Assembly (NCBI GenBank): GCA_036825615.1
Contig: DAISXY010000003.1
Location: forward strand, 222,157-286,156
Length of the DNA stretch: 64,000 nt
DNA from: JAICXG01 sp036825615
GTDB taxonomy: Bacteria; Verrucomicrobiota; Verrucomicrobiia; Chthoniobacterales; UBA10450
Direction of reading: 5' to 3'
Of this stretch, positions 8,497 to 17,132 are shown piece by piece. Made by a program: the position numbers and the translations under genes. Positions within the stretch are counted from its first letter, which is position 1. Each line of letters opens with the position of its first letter. The notes under the pieces are model-generated. The model saw nothing but the letters and a program-made list of their open reading frames with translations. It made no database searches and had not been told where the DNA came from.

Positions 8497-8841
8497 GTGA
8501 ACGAACAGGAAAACCCGTGGATCCAGATCGCGCCCGGAATCAAACGGCGCACGATCGCGAGCGGCGCAACCATGTACCAGATGCGCGCGGAACTCGAGGC
8601 CGGCAGCCGGTTGCCCGAACACAGCCATGCGCAGGAGCAGATCGCGCACGTCATCAGCGGTCGGATGAGAATGTTTGTCGCCGGCGTGGCTCACGAGCTC
8701 ACGGCCGGCGACGCGGTTTATCTCGCGAGCAATGTTCCTCACGGCGTGGAAACAATTGAGGACACCACCGTCATCGACACCTTCAGCCCGCCGCGCGACG
8801 ATTATCTCGCGCTCGACCAACAGGCGCGGCGCGCTGGTTGA
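8497..8841 (+). CDS. Cupin-domain protein
   Basis: This small single-domain cupin has 114 residues. The two cupin motifs are visible: PEHSHAQEQIAHVISG (metal-binding His and Glu) and GDAVYLASNVPHGVET (second His). Such proteins are sugar or small-molecule binding, isomerase-like or regulatory; the reaction cannot be inferred. The start is GTG. Its stop is followed directly by the kdsB ATG, so it is probably the first gene of a cupin-kdsB-pyrG unit, and a role in sugar metabolism would fit but is only inference. Confidence 0.85.
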   Translation: MNEQENPWIQIAPGIKRRTIASGATMYQMRAELEAGSRLPEHSHAQEQIAHVISGRMRMFVAGVAHELTAGDAVYLASNVPHGVETIEDTTVIDTFSPPRDDYLALDQQARRAG

Positions 8842-9681
8842 ATGCGCGCCGTCGGCATCATCCCGGCGCGCTGGGGCTCGACCCGTTTCCCGGGCAAACC
8901 GCTCCATCTCATCGCGGGCAAACCGTTGCTTCAGCATGTCTGGGAAGGTTGCCGGCGTGCCCAAGCGCTCGAGTCGGTCATCATCGCAACCGACGACATG
9001 CGGATCGCGGAAGCTGCCTTTGACTGGGGCGCGGAAGTCAGCCTAACGAGCGCGAAACACGCCAGCGGCACCGACCGGGTCGCGGAAGTGGCGGCAAAGC
9101 TGCGCGGCGTTTGTCATGTTCTCAACATCCAGGGCGACGAGCCGTTGATTGAACCGGCGCTGATCAACCGGCTCGTCCGGCAAATGCAGCGCAATCCGAA
9201 GATCGAGATGATCACCGCGGTTCATCCCTTCGAAAATCCAGCGGACGCGCAATCGCCGCACCAGGTGAAAGCGGTGCTCGATCGGCAAAACCGCGCGCTC
9301 TATTTCTCGCGCGCGGCGATTCCGTTCTACTCTGTCGTGGGAGGCGGTGATTCCGGCAGGAGGAGCGATCCCGCAGGTGCGAGCGGCCGGGGTCAACGCC
9401 CCCGGCTACAACGCACTGAACCCATGTATTTCCGTCATCAGGGCATTTACGGTTACCGGCGCGAGCTGCTTTTGCGCTTCGTTCGCTGGCGCCGGACGCC
9501 ACTCGAGAAAGCCGAAGCGCTCGAGCAATTGCGCGCGCTGGAGAATGGCGTAAACATTTACGTGCTCGTCACCGAAAGCGGCTCGCCCGGCGTGGATACG
9601 CCGGCGGACGCCGCGGCGATCGAGAAAAGGTTGCTCGAAGCCGCGGGAGGAACGGGCCACCCTTCTCCTTTTTCTCGATGA
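8842..9681 (+). CDS. kdsB: 3-deoxy-manno-octulosonate cytidylyltransferase with in-frame repeat insertion
   Basis: KdsB activates Kdo with CTP to give CMP-Kdo for the LPS inner core. The 279-residue product has the nucleotide-binding PARWGSTRFPGKPL motif, the VLNIQGDEPLI block and the FRHQGIYGYRR motif. Between AIPF (about residue 160) and YFRH it carries roughly 30 residues rich in Gly, Arg and Pro, where KdsB proteins normally have about 15-18. The extra stretch is encoded by a dispersed repeat (core 9385-9412) inserted without breaking the frame. It lies on a variable loop, so activity may be retained. It overlaps pyrG by four bases and so is translationally coupled to it, which links CTP supply to CTP use. 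Confidence 0.92.
   Translation: MRAVGIIPARWGSTRFPGKPLHLIAGKPLLQHVWEGCRRAQALESVIIATDDMRIAEAAFDWGAEVSLTSAKHASGTDRVAEVAAKLRGVCHVLNIQGDEPLIEPALINRLVRQMQRNPKIEMITAVHPFENPADAQSPHQVKAVLDRQNRALYFSRAAIPFYSVVGGGDSGRRSDPAGASGRGQRPRLQRTEPMYFRHQGIYGYRRELLLRFVRWRRTPLEKAEALEQLRALENGVNIYVLVTESGSPGVDTPADAAAIEKRLLEAAGGTGHPSPFSR
9385..9412. repeat. Dispersed GTAGCCGGGG-type repeat, copy 2, inside kdsB
   Basis: The core GGCCGGGGTCAACGCCCCCG plus eight bases matches the reverse complement of 50906-50933 at 26 of 28 positions by eye. Similarity appears to continue on one side (a shared CCTGCCGGA block), suggesting an element of about 80 bases spanning roughly 9337-9415. It is translated as part of KdsB. Confidence 0.7.
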
Positions 9682-11276
9682 AATACATTTTTGTCACTGG
9701 CGGTGTAGTCAGCTCGTTAGGCAAAGGCCTGGCCGCGGCTTCGTTAGGCACGCTCCTCGAGCTGCGCGGCCTGCGCGTCCTGCTCCAGAAGTTCGATCCG
9801 TATCTGAACGTTGATCCGGGAACGATGAACCCATTTCAGCACGGCGAAGTTTATGTCCTCGATGACGGGGCCGAGACCGATCTCGACCTCGGTCATTACG
9901 AGCGTTTCACCAATTGCGTTTTATCTCGAAACAACAACCTAACGAGCGGTCAGGTCTACGAGACCGTCATCAACAAGGAGCGACGCGGCGATTATCTCGG
10001 CAAAACCGTGCAGGTGATTCCGCATGTCACCGATGAAATCAAGGCGCGCATCCGCCAGGTCGCGGACCCGGAAAAGGTTGACATCGTCATCACCGAAATC
10101 GGCGGCACGGTGGGCGACATTGAAGGCTTGCCTTTCCTCGAAGCGATCCGGCAATTCATCCTCGAAGTCGGCACGCAGAACGTGGTCGACATGCACGTCA
10201 CGCTCATCCCTTACATCCGCGCCGCCGGAGAATTGAAGACCAAGCCGACGCAGCAGAGCATCGCGAAGCTGCGCGAAATCGGTCTCCAGCCGCAGGTCTT
10301 GATTTGCCGGACCGAGCGCCCGCTCGATCTCGAGGTGCGGCAAAAGCTCTCGCTTTTCGGCAACGTCCCGGTCAACGCGGTGATCGAAGCGCGCGATGTC
10401 CCGCACACGATTTACGAGATGCCCCTCATGCTGCACGAGGAAGGGCTCGATCAACTCGTGTGCGATCTCCTGCGGATCGACGCGCCGCCCCCCGACCTGA
10501 GCGACTGGCGCAAGTTCGTTAGTCGCGTCGTTAACCCGAAGAAACAGGTCAAGATCGCGGTCGTCGGCAAATACATTGATCTCCAGGACGCCTACAAAAG
10601 CATTTACGAATCGCTCACCCACGCGGCCGCGAGCCACGATTGCGGGATCGACCTGCGCTTGATCGACGCCGAGTCGCTCGAAAACGGAGTCGACGGTCAG
10701 CTGAACGATGTCGCTGGCATCCTCATTCCCGGTGGGTTCGGTGAGCGTGGGGTGGAAGGGAAAATCCGCGCCGCGCAATTCGCGCGCGAAAACAATGTGC
10801 CCTTTCTCGGGCTTTGTCTCGGGATGCAGGTGGCGACGATCGAGTTCGCGCGAAACGTCTGCGGGATCAAAGCCGCCAACAGCAGCGAGTTCGACCAGGA
10901 GTCATCGGAGCCGGTCATCTGTTTGCTCGACGACCAGCGCAAAGTGCAAAAGAAAGGCGGCAGCATGCGCCTCGGCACCTGGCCGACGAAAATCGTGCCC
11001 GGCACGCTCGCGGAAAAAATTTACAAACACGACCAGGTGCTGGAGCGGCATCGGCATCGCTACGAGTTCAACATGAAATATCGCGAGCAGATGGAGGGCA
11101 AAGGTTTCGTTATCAGCGGCACCTCGCCCGATGGTTCGCTGGCTGAGTTGATCGAGCTAAAAGGCCACCCCTTTTTCCTCGCCTGCCAGTATCATCCCGA
11201 ATTCCAGAGCAAACCAAACCGGCCGCACCCGCTCTTCAGCGGCTTCATTCGCGCCTGCCTCGCGCACCAGGGCTAG
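9678..11276 (+). CDS. pyrG: CTP synthase
   Basis: CTP synthase makes CTP from UTP using glutamine and ATP. The 532 residues match the family (530-550). The N-terminal synthetase domain starts MKYIFVTGGVVSSLGKGLAA and holds HYERF and the EIGGTVGDIEGLPFLEA motif. The C-terminal class I glutaminase has the nucleophile in FLGLCLGMQ and the His-Glu pair in YHPEFQSKP. The start overlaps kdsB by four bases. The repeated word TCGTTAGGC occurs twice within the first 25 codons (9714 and 9741), each time in frame as Ser-Leu-Gly with a TTA codon, and again with one mismatch at 9937. Confidence 0.97.
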   Translation: MKYIFVTGGVVSSLGKGLAAASLGTLLELRGLRVLLQKFDPYLNVDPGTMNPFQHGEVYVLDDGAETDLDLGHYERFTNCVLSRNNNLTSGQVYETVINKERRGDYLGKTVQVIPHVTDEIKARIRQVADPEKVDIVITEIGGTVGDIEGLPFLEAIRQFILEVGTQNVVDMHVTLIPYIRAAGELKTKPTQQSIAKLREIGLQPQVLICRTERPLDLEVRQKLSLFGNVPVNAVIEARDVPHTIYEMPLMLHEEGLDQLVCDLLRIDAPPPDLSDWRKFVSRVVNPKKQVKIAVVGKYIDLQDAYKSIYESLTHAAASHDCGIDLRLIDAESLENGVDGQLNDVAGILIPGGFGERGVEGKIRAAQFARENNVPFLGLCLGMQVATIEFARNVCGIKAANSSEFDQESSEPVICLLDDQRKVQKKGGSMRLGTWPTKIVPGTLAEKIYKHDQVLERHRHRYEFNMKYREQMEGKGFVISGTSPDGSLAELIELKGHPFFLACQYHPEFQSKPNRPHPLFSGFIRACLAHQG

Positions 11277-11282
11277 CGACTC

Positions 11283-11368
11283 GTCATCCCGAGCGGAGCG
11301 CAGCGGAGTCGAGGGATTCCGTGAAATAACCGAGAACCGTCGATGCTGGACCTCAGCTTCGCTCGGGA
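11283..11368. repeat. GTCATCCCGAGC-type repeat with a short inverted remnant
   Basis: One full arm is at 11283-11320 (GTCATCCCGAGCGGAGCGCA...) and a partial inverted arm at 11354-11368 (CAGCTTCGCTCGGGA). The pair fills the gap between the convergent pyrG and sua5 genes, and may double as a terminator for both. Confidence 0.65.
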
Positions 11369-11381
11369 AGACCGTGGATAG

Positions 11382-12365
11382 TTAGTGGGCGGCGCGGCGA
11401 AGACGATCCATGATCGCTACGCCCAGGCCCTCTTCGGGCAGCGCTTCGGCAACGATGCGATCCAAACCGGCGTGATCCAATTCGCGGAGCTGACGGAAAA
11501 GGTTGGCCGCTGCTTCGCGCAGATTGCCGGTCGTGCTCAGCCGGCGCGACTCGACGAAGGTTTCGGAAAAAGGTTTGTCGGTCCAGAGCAGGGCGCCGTA
11601 GCGTTGGCCGCGCGGGACGGAGACGGAGGTAATATCCTCCACCAAGAGCAGGCGCGTGGCCGGACGATAGTGTGATGGCAACTGGCCCGGTGACTCCGTT
11701 TTGCCTGACGATGCGCTCCGGACTTCGCCGAAGGGCGCCAACTCTTCGCGCGTGATCGGCCCGGCGCGCAAAACTTCCATCACCCCGTCGCGCAACGCGA
11801 TCACGGTGGATTCGATCCCATGCTGCGTCTGACCGCCATCGACAATAAGCGGAATCCGGCCCGATAATTCCTGCGCGACATCCGCCGCCGAGGTTGGGCT
11901 CAGGCGCCCGAAGCGATTGGCGCTCGGCGCGGCCAGCGGTTTTCCGAATTGGCCGATTACTTCGGCGAAGATCGGATGCGCGCTCATTCGCACCGCCACA
12001 GTCGTCAGGCCTGCGGTCACGATCTCGGGAACGATCTGCGTTTTAGGCATCACCAATGTGAGCGGGCCAGGCCAGAAATGCTCAAGCAGTTGATCGACTA
12101 ACGAGCGCATATTCTCCTCAATCAGCGCGACGCGCTCCAGCCATGGGCGACTCGGGAGATGCACAATGAGCGGATCAAAATGCGGCCGCTCCTTGGTCTC
12201 GAAAATTTTCACTACTGCTTTGTCGGAGAGCGCGTCCGCGGCGAGCCCGTAAACCGTCTCGGTCGGCAGCGCCACGACTTCCCCGGCGCGTAGTAGCTCG
12301 ATCGCGCGTGCCACAGCCCGGGCGCGCTCGTTAGGCTTGCCGGCCGGCGCCACTTCCGTTTTCAT
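11382..12365 (-). CDS. Threonylcarbamoyl-AMP synthase (Sua5 type)
   Basis: The enzyme makes threonylcarbamoyl-AMP from threonine, bicarbonate and ATP for the t6A37 modification of ANN-decoding tRNAs. The 327-residue product has the YrdC domain (VALPTETVYGLAADALS, then FETKERPHFDPLIVHL and the SAHPIFAEVIGQFGKPLAAPSAN region) followed by a Sua5 C-terminal domain after about residue 210. This two-domain length distinguishes it from the shorter TsaC. Its ATG overlaps the purK stop by four bases, so it is the last gene of purE-purK-sua5. The word GCCTAACGA occurs near its start (12328, read as Pro-Asn-Glu). Confidence 0.92.
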   Translation of the reverse strand: MKTEVAPAGKPNERARAVARAIELLRAGEVVALPTETVYGLAADALSDKAVVKIFETKERPHFDPLIVHLPSRPWLERVALIEENMRSLVDQLLEHFWPGPLTLVMPKTQIVPEIVTAGLTTVAVRMSAHPIFAEVIGQFGKPLAAPSANRFGRLSPTSAADVAQELSGRIPLIVDGGQTQHGIESTVIALRDGVMEVLRAGPITREELAPFGEVRSASSGKTESPGQLPSHYRPATRLLLVEDITSVSVPRGQRYGALLWTDKPFSETFVESRRLSTTGNLREAAANLFRQLRELDHAGLDRIVAEALPEEGLGVAIMDRLRRAAH

Positions 12366-13507
12366 CGGTCGTTCAATTTCTCCCGCGCACGGAGGGCATT
12401 CGCCGCCGCCTGCTCCACCGTTTCAGCAATCGCCGTCAGGTGTCCCATTTTGCGTCGGGGCCGCGGCTGACGTTTCCCGTAAAGATGCAGGTGCACATTC
12501 GGCTCGGCCAGGGCCGCGGCCCAGTTCGGTTCGCCGTCGGTCCAGAGGTCTCCGAGCAAATTAACCATCGCGCTCGGCCGCAGCAGCTCGGTCCTGCCTA
12601 ACGACAGCCCAGAGATGGCGCGCACATGCTGCTCGAACTGGCTCGTGGCGCAGCCCTCGATCGTCCAATGCCCGGAGTTGTGCGGCCGCGGCGCGAGTTC
12701 GTTGATCAGGATTTCGCCGTCGCTTTTGACAAACATCTCAACCGCGAGCAGCCCGACGAGGTCGAGCCGGAGCGCGACCGCGCAAGCCAGTTCGGACGCT
12801 GCTTTCGCCACCCCTTCCTCGATGCGGGCGGGCGCGAGGGTGAGATCGAGAATGTGATCGCGATGGATGTTTTCGCAGACGGGAAAGACGGCGGCCGACT
12901 CGTTAGGCGCGCGCGCCACGATCACAGAGATTTCCTTTTCAAACTCGATCACTTTTTCGAGCACGCAGACTTCGTCTTCTCGTCCGCCCCAGAGCGTCTC
13001 CAAGTCAGCCCCGGGGTCGATCCGTTGCTGGCCTTTGCCGTCGTAACCAAAGGCGCCGCCCTTGAGAATCGCGGGCAGACCGATCGCTTTCACGGCATTC
13101 TTCAGATCAGCCAGGCGCGCGACTTTGCGAAAAGGCGCAACCGGGAAACCGCCGCGGGCAAGAAATTCCTTTTCGCGCAGCCGGTTCTGCGCAATCAGCA
13201 GGATCTCGCCGCGCGGCCTGACGATCTTGTCCGCCGACGCCCATTCGATCGTCGCCTGCGGAATGTTCTCGAATTCGAACGTGAGCAGATCGATCTCGCG
13301 CGCAAATTGCCGCACCGCCGTCTCGTCGGCATAACTGGCGGCGGTCGCGCGATCAGAAAATTGCGCCGCTGGTCCGTCCTTGTCCGGCGAAAAGGTGTGG
13401 ACGCGATAACCCATCCGCCGGGCCGCGACCGCGAACATGCGGCCGAGCTGCCCGCCGCCCATCACGCCGATTGTCGTCCCGGGGAGCAGCGGCTTGCGCG
13501 CGGTCAT
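12362..13507 (-). CDS. purK: N5-carboxyaminoimidazole ribonucleotide synthase
   Basis: PurK carboxylates AIR with ATP and bicarbonate to N5-CAIR in purine synthesis. The 381 residues start MTARKPLLPGTTIGVMGGGQ with the family's GGGQLGRM motif and continue as an ATP-grasp domain (LKGGAFGYDGKGQ; EKEISVIVAR; INELAPRPHNSGHWTIE). The ATG at 13507 overlaps the purE stop by four bases and fits the family N terminus, although the frame is open further upstream. Two copies of the repeated 9-mer lie inside: 12596 (Ser-Leu-Gly) and 12900 (Pro-Asn-Glu). Confidence 0.95.
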   Translation of the reverse strand: MTARKPLLPGTTIGVMGGGQLGRMFAVAARRMGYRVHTFSPDKDGPAAQFSDRATAASYADETAVRQFAREIDLLTFEFENIPQATIEWASADKIVRPRGEILLIAQNRLREKEFLARGGFPVAPFRKVARLADLKNAVKAIGLPAILKGGAFGYDGKGQQRIDPGADLETLWGGREDEVCVLEKVIEFEKEISVIVARAPNESAAVFPVCENIHRDHILDLTLAPARIEEGVAKAASELACAVALRLDLVGLLAVEMFVKSDGEILINELAPRPHNSGHWTIEGCATSQFEQHVRAISGLSLGRTELLRPSAMVNLLGDLWTDGEPNWAAALAEPNVHLHLYGKRQPRPRRKMGHLTAIAETVEQAAANALRAREKLNDR

Positions 13508-13998
13508 GGCAGCTTTTGCGCGAGCACGGTTTTGGTTTGGCGTTGCCGGAATTTCTCGACCGCGCTGCGAACTTTCGCATCGTGCAGGCCGACGATGCTG
13601 GCCGCGAGCAGGGCGGCGTTTTTTGCTCCCGCCGTTCCAATAGCAAGCGTGCCGACGGCGACCCCGGCCGGCATTTGCGCAATCGAAAGGAGCGAATCGA
13701 GTCCCTTGAGCGCGCGCGATTCGACCGGAACCCCGAGCACCGGCAGCCACGTCTGGGCGGCGATCATCCCCGGGAGATGAGCCGCGCCGCCCGCCCCGGC
13801 GACGATCACCTGGACACCGCGATCGGCGGCGCGGCGCGCAAACTTCGCCATCAGGTCGGGCGTGCGATGGGCCGAGACGATCCGATGTTCGTTAGGCACG
13901 CCCAGCTTTCCGAGCAGCTCGACGCAATGCTGCATCGTCTCCCAATCCGACGCGCTTCCCATGACGACGCTAACGAGCGGAGCGGTTTTCTTTGCCAT
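13504..13998 (-). CDS. purE: N5-carboxyaminoimidazole ribonucleotide mutase
   Basis: PurE converts N5-CAIR to CAIR, following PurK. The 164-residue product (family 160-175) has the substrate-binding MGSASDWETM loop, the SAHRTPD motif with the catalytic histidine, and the AGAGGAAHLPGMIA block. It is the first gene of the purE-purK-sua5 unit on this strand, overlapping purK by four bases. The word TCGTTAGGC lies at 13889, read on the gene strand as Pro-Asn-Glu. Confidence 0.96.
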   Translation of the reverse strand: MAKKTAPLVSVVMGSASDWETMQHCVELLGKLGVPNEHRIVSAHRTPDLMAKFARRAADRGVQVIVAGAGGAAHLPGMIAAQTWLPVLGVPVESRALKGLDSLLSIAQMPAGVAVGTLAIGTAGAKNAALLAASIVGLHDAKVRSAVEKFRQRQTKTVLAQKLP

Positions 13999-14116
13999 AA
14001 GAGCCGGGAATCATCCGTCCCCTTGGAGCGGGAAAATTGCAACGGCTTTTCTCCGGGAAGACGGCGACTCTTCGCGTTTGGTTTGGAGACGGCCCGGCCT
14101 CGCGCCGTGGCAACCC

Positions 14117-14143
14117 GCGGCCCGGGGGCGGGCCGGCTCCAAG
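14117..14143. repeat. GGCCCGGGGGCGGGCC-type palindromic repeat, copy 1
   Basis: A GC palindrome (GCGGCCCGGGGGCGGGCCGG then CTCCAAG) lies in the divergent gap between purE and the methyltransferase gene. Similar units occur at 48129-48155 (inverted) and 52912-52939. It has a REP-like character. Confidence 0.6.
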
Positions 14144-14213
14144 CCTCGGTAGTTTTCGTAGACCGCAATAGGGCAACGTGCTATCAAGGCGCACACGTTA
14201 GGCAGGCGTCTTC

Positions 14214-15032
14214 ATGAGTGAGCAGATAAGCGACAACGTTTTCAGCGGCTCGGTGCCGAAACTCTACGAAAAATATCTCGTGCCCCTGGTCTTCGCTCCC
14301 TATGCCCCTGATTTGGTGAAGCGGCTGAACTCGCATGGACTCGATCGCGTCCTCGAGGTCGCCGCCGGCACCGGCGTGGTCACGCGAGCGCTCGACGCCA
14401 CGCTGCCGGCAAATGTCGAAATCGTCGCGACCGATTTGAATGAGGGAATGATCGAAGAGGCGCAATCCATCGGCACCGGGCGGGCCGTGAAATGGCAGCA
14501 GGCCGATGCGCTGGCGCTGCCGTTCCCTGACGAATCGTTCGATGCCGTGGTCTGCCAGTTCGGCGTCATGTTTTTCGCGGATAAGACAAAGGCATTTGCC
14601 GAGATCCGTCGCGTCCTTCGGCCCGGCGGGGTCTTTCTTTTCAATGTCTGGGACAAGATCGAGGAGAACGATTTTCCCTATACAGTGACGAGCGCAATTG
14701 CCTCGCTTTTTCCCGATAACCCGCCGCGGTTTCACGCCCGCGTGCCGCACGGATATCATTCGCCCGAGACGATCGAGCGCGACCTCGCCGCGGCCGGATT
14801 CACGAACAAACCGCAAATCGAAGTCGTAACGAAAGTGAGCCAGGCGAGGGCGCCGCGCGTTCCGGCCATGGCTTATTGCCAGGGCACGCCGCTGCGCAAC
14901 GAGATCGAAGAGCGCGACGCGATGCTGCTGAGCGACGCGACTTCAGTCGCCGCGAAGGCACTGGCGGAGAAGTTCGGCACCGCAAACATTGCGGGAAAAA
15001 TCCAGGCGCTCGTGGTTAGCGTCCGGAAGTAA
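14214..15032 (+). CDS. Class I SAM-dependent methyltransferase
   Basis: This 272-residue protein has the UbiE/Methyltransf_11 type SAM-binding fold: motif I RVLEVAAGTGVVTRAL (about residues 45-60), the acidic ribose contact in IVATDLNEGMIEEAQ, then DALALPFPDESFDAVVCQFG and LRPGGVFLFNVWD. The C-terminal 80 residues are more divergent. The substrate is not predictable. It stands alone, with a divergent purE upstream and a convergent gene downstream. Confidence 0.88.
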   Translation: MSEQISDNVFSGSVPKLYEKYLVPLVFAPYAPDLVKRLNSHGLDRVLEVAAGTGVVTRALDATLPANVEIVATDLNEGMIEEAQSIGTGRAVKWQQADALALPFPDESFDAVVCQFGVMFFADKTKAFAEIRRVLRPGGVFLFNVWDKIEENDFPYTVTSAIASLFPDNPPRFHARVPHGYHSPETIERDLAAAGFTNKPQIEVVTKVSQARAPRVPAMAYCQGTPLRNEIEERDAMLLSDATSVAAKALAEKFGTANIAGKIQALVVSVRK

Positions 15033-15040
15033 GTCAGCTT

Positions 15041-15592
15041 CTACTTGCCGTCGGAGTGTTGCTGATTCGCGAGCAGGTCCTGGGCTTCCTGCAAACTCTG
15101 GCAGACGGCGATTTGCACCTGCGGCCCGTAGTGGAAGTAGGACATGATACCAAGCCCGATGTCGCGCTCGGGCCGTGGGATCACTCGAACGACAGCGTGC
15201 ACCCCGCGATCGCGACAGAGCTGCATGATGCGCTTGATCTGTGGGGCGCAATCCAGATCCATCGATTTCAATTCGCTCAGGTCGACGAGCACGCGAAAGC
15301 CAGCACTTAGATTCGCCAGGGCCGCTTCCACATCGGTCGCACACTGCACCACGCTCGCCGAGGTGACCGCGCCGGAGTAACGAATCACAAGGAGGTTCTC
15401 CTCCGGTTTTGTTTCGATCGCGTAAGTGCGCGTTTCGAGTTCCGGGAGCCTGCTAATGGGCTGCCAGGTTTGGCAGTTGTCCACGGAGAGGAAGTCCGCA
15501 GAGGAAAAGAAATTGGAACGGAGCTCGCGCTCCAATTCTTCGAGCGAATAGGGCCCATAACGCTGGCCTTTTTTCGAGACGTAGATCTGCAC
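15041..15592 (-). CDS. GYF_2-STAS two-domain protein
   Basis: The 183-residue protein begins (GTG at 15592) directly with a GYF_2-like domain: IYVSKKGQRYGPYSLEELER with the GPYS and W-Q-P residues typical of that fold. After a short linker comes a STAS/anti-sigma-antagonist-like domain (about residues 80-180) with LLVIRYSGAVTSASV, RVLVDLSELKSMDLDCAPQI and the VHAVVRVIP strand. No phosphorylatable Ser is obvious at the usual position (SMDLDC). Such proteins may serve as regulatory protein-protein adaptors. The frame is open to a TTG at 15637. It ends nine bases from the convergent methyltransferase gene. Confidence 0.75.
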   Translation of the reverse strand: MQIYVSKKGQRYGPYSLEELERELRSNFFSSADFLSVDNCQTWQPISRLPELETRTYAIETKPEENLLVIRYSGAVTSASVVQCATDVEAALANLSAGFRVLVDLSELKSMDLDCAPQIKRIMQLCRDRGVHAVVRVIPRPERDIGLGIMSYFHYGPQVQIAVCQSLQEAQDLLANQQHSDGK

Positions 15593-15669
15593 CGCGCATT
15601 CTAATTTAGCAAAGACGATCCCGTTTGCTATTTGCAAACCGGTCGGCTACAACCGCGGCTGACAGCCTG

Positions 15670-17040
15670 ATGAAGGATCTCACCCAAGGCTCGGTGATTG
15701 CGCATCTGCTGCACATGGCGGCGTTTCTCGCCGTCAGCATGCTGGTGCAGACGCTTTACCTTTTGGCTGATCTCTACTGGGTGGGTCACCTCGGCAAAGA
15801 AGCGATCGCGGCCGTCGGCGTGGCCGGAAATCTCACGATGGTGGTGCTGGCTCTCACCCAAACTCTCGGTGTAGGAACAACCGCCCTGATCGCACAGGCG
15901 GCGGGACGCAAAGAGCAGCGGGAGGCGGAGCGCTTTTTCAACCAATCGCTCGTCATGTCGCTCTGTGTCGGCGCCCTGTTCGGGCTCGCCGGCTTTCTCT
16001 CGCGCGATATCTATTGTGAGTCGCTCACCGCCGATAGGGTCACGGCAGAGTTGGCAAAGAGTTATATTAACTGGTTTGTCCCGGCAATGGCACTGCAATT
16101 CCCGCTTGTAACTCTCAGCTCAGCCTTGCGCGCGACCGGAATCATCAAGCCAGCGGTGGGATTGCAGGTCCTGAGTGTCGTCCTCAACATCATCCTCGCG
16201 CCCTTGTTTATCTTCGGGATTGGTCCATGGCCGCGGATGGGAGTGATGGGTGCGGCCCTCGCTACCTTTCTTTCCATTCTCGCAGCCAATGTTTTGATGG
16301 TGCTTTATTTCGAAAGGAAATACGAGTATCTGCGCTTCCATCCGCGAGAATGGGGCCCGCGGATGAAGGCATGGTGGGCGATGCTCAAGGTCGGGCTCCC
16401 GGCTGGGGCGGAGTTCGCTCTCCTTTCGGTCTACGCCTTTGTCGTTTACGCGATTATCCGGCAGTTCGGGGCGGCGGCCCAGGCCGGCTTCGGCGTCGGC
16501 ATGCGCGTGATGCAGGCGATGTTTCTGCCGGTGGTGGCGCTGAGCTTCGCGGTCTCACCGGTGGTCGGACAAAACTACGGTGGGCGCCATGCCGAGCGCG
16601 TGCGGCACTCCGTCTTTGCCGCGATCGGGCTCGCCTCCGCACTTATGGGCATGCTAACACTGGTGGCGCGTTTGTTTGCTCCGATCTTCATTCGCGCCTT
16701 CTCGCGCGACCCCCAGGTCATCGCCTTCGGAAGCGAATATCTCTCAATTGTCTCGCTGAATTTCCTGGCCTCCGGAATTGCTTTCAGTTGCTCGAGTGTG
16801 TTCCAGGGATTGGGCAACACGCTGCCGCCGCTACTTAGCACCGGGTCGCGTTTACTGTTATTTGCCGTGCCGGCGGTGCTGGTTTCGCGGACGCCTGGAT
16901 TTCACATCCGCCAGGTCTGGTATTTGTCGGTTGCCTCGCAGGTCGTGCAGGCCTGCTTCATTCTTCTGCTGCTGCGGCGCGAACTGGGACTGAAGCTGAA
17001 GTTTGAGGAGGTGCCGATCGCCGGCCCGGCGGAAGCATGA
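15670..17040 (+). CDS. MATE-family efflux transporter
   Basis: This is a multidrug/organic cation exporter of the MATE family, coupled to an ion gradient in the inner membrane. The 456-residue product has 12 hydrophobic segments in two bundles of six, starting with TQGSVIAHLLHMAAFLAVSM and the LADLYWVGHLGKEAIAAVG motif characteristic of bacterial MATE proteins. The two-fold repeat is seen again from about residue 240 (VGLPAGAEFALLSVYAF). The start ATG at 15670 places the first membrane helix in the usual place; an upstream ATG at 15625 would add 15 residues. The substrate is unknown. Confidence 0.92.
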   Translation: MKDLTQGSVIAHLLHMAAFLAVSMLVQTLYLLADLYWVGHLGKEAIAAVGVAGNLTMVVLALTQTLGVGTTALIAQAAGRKEQREAERFFNQSLVMSLCVGALFGLAGFLSRDIYCESLTADRVTAELAKSYINWFVPAMALQFPLVTLSSALRATGIIKPAVGLQVLSVVLNIILAPLFIFGIGPWPRMGVMGAALATFLSILAANVLMVLYFERKYEYLRFHPREWGPRMKAWWAMLKVGLPAGAEFALLSVYAFVVYAIIRQFGAAAQAGFGVGMRVMQAMFLPVVALSFAVSPVVGQNYGGRHAERVRHSVFAAIGLASALMGMLTLVARLFAPIFIRAFSRDPQVIAFGSEYLSIVSLNFLASGIAFSCSSVFQGLGNTLPPLLSTGSRLLLFAVPAVLVSRTPGFHIRQVWYLSVASQVVQACFILLLLRRELGLKLKFEEVPIAGPAEA

Positions 17041-17132
17041 GGCATCAGCAGCGTCAGGGTCAGGGGCGGGCAGTAGCCGGACGGCAGGCTGTTTAGGATC
17101 CCGAGACCAGCTCGAGGGCGGGAATGCGACCT

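Noticed and set aside
9939..10778. 279-residue minus-strand frame inside pyrG
   Set aside because: It is the antisense of the highly conserved CTP synthase domain and has the His/Asp/Val/Arg-rich look of shadow frames.
12626..13780. 384-residue plus-strand frame opposite purK and purE
   Set aside because: It is entirely antisense to two genes with clear motifs and overlapping stop/start codons.
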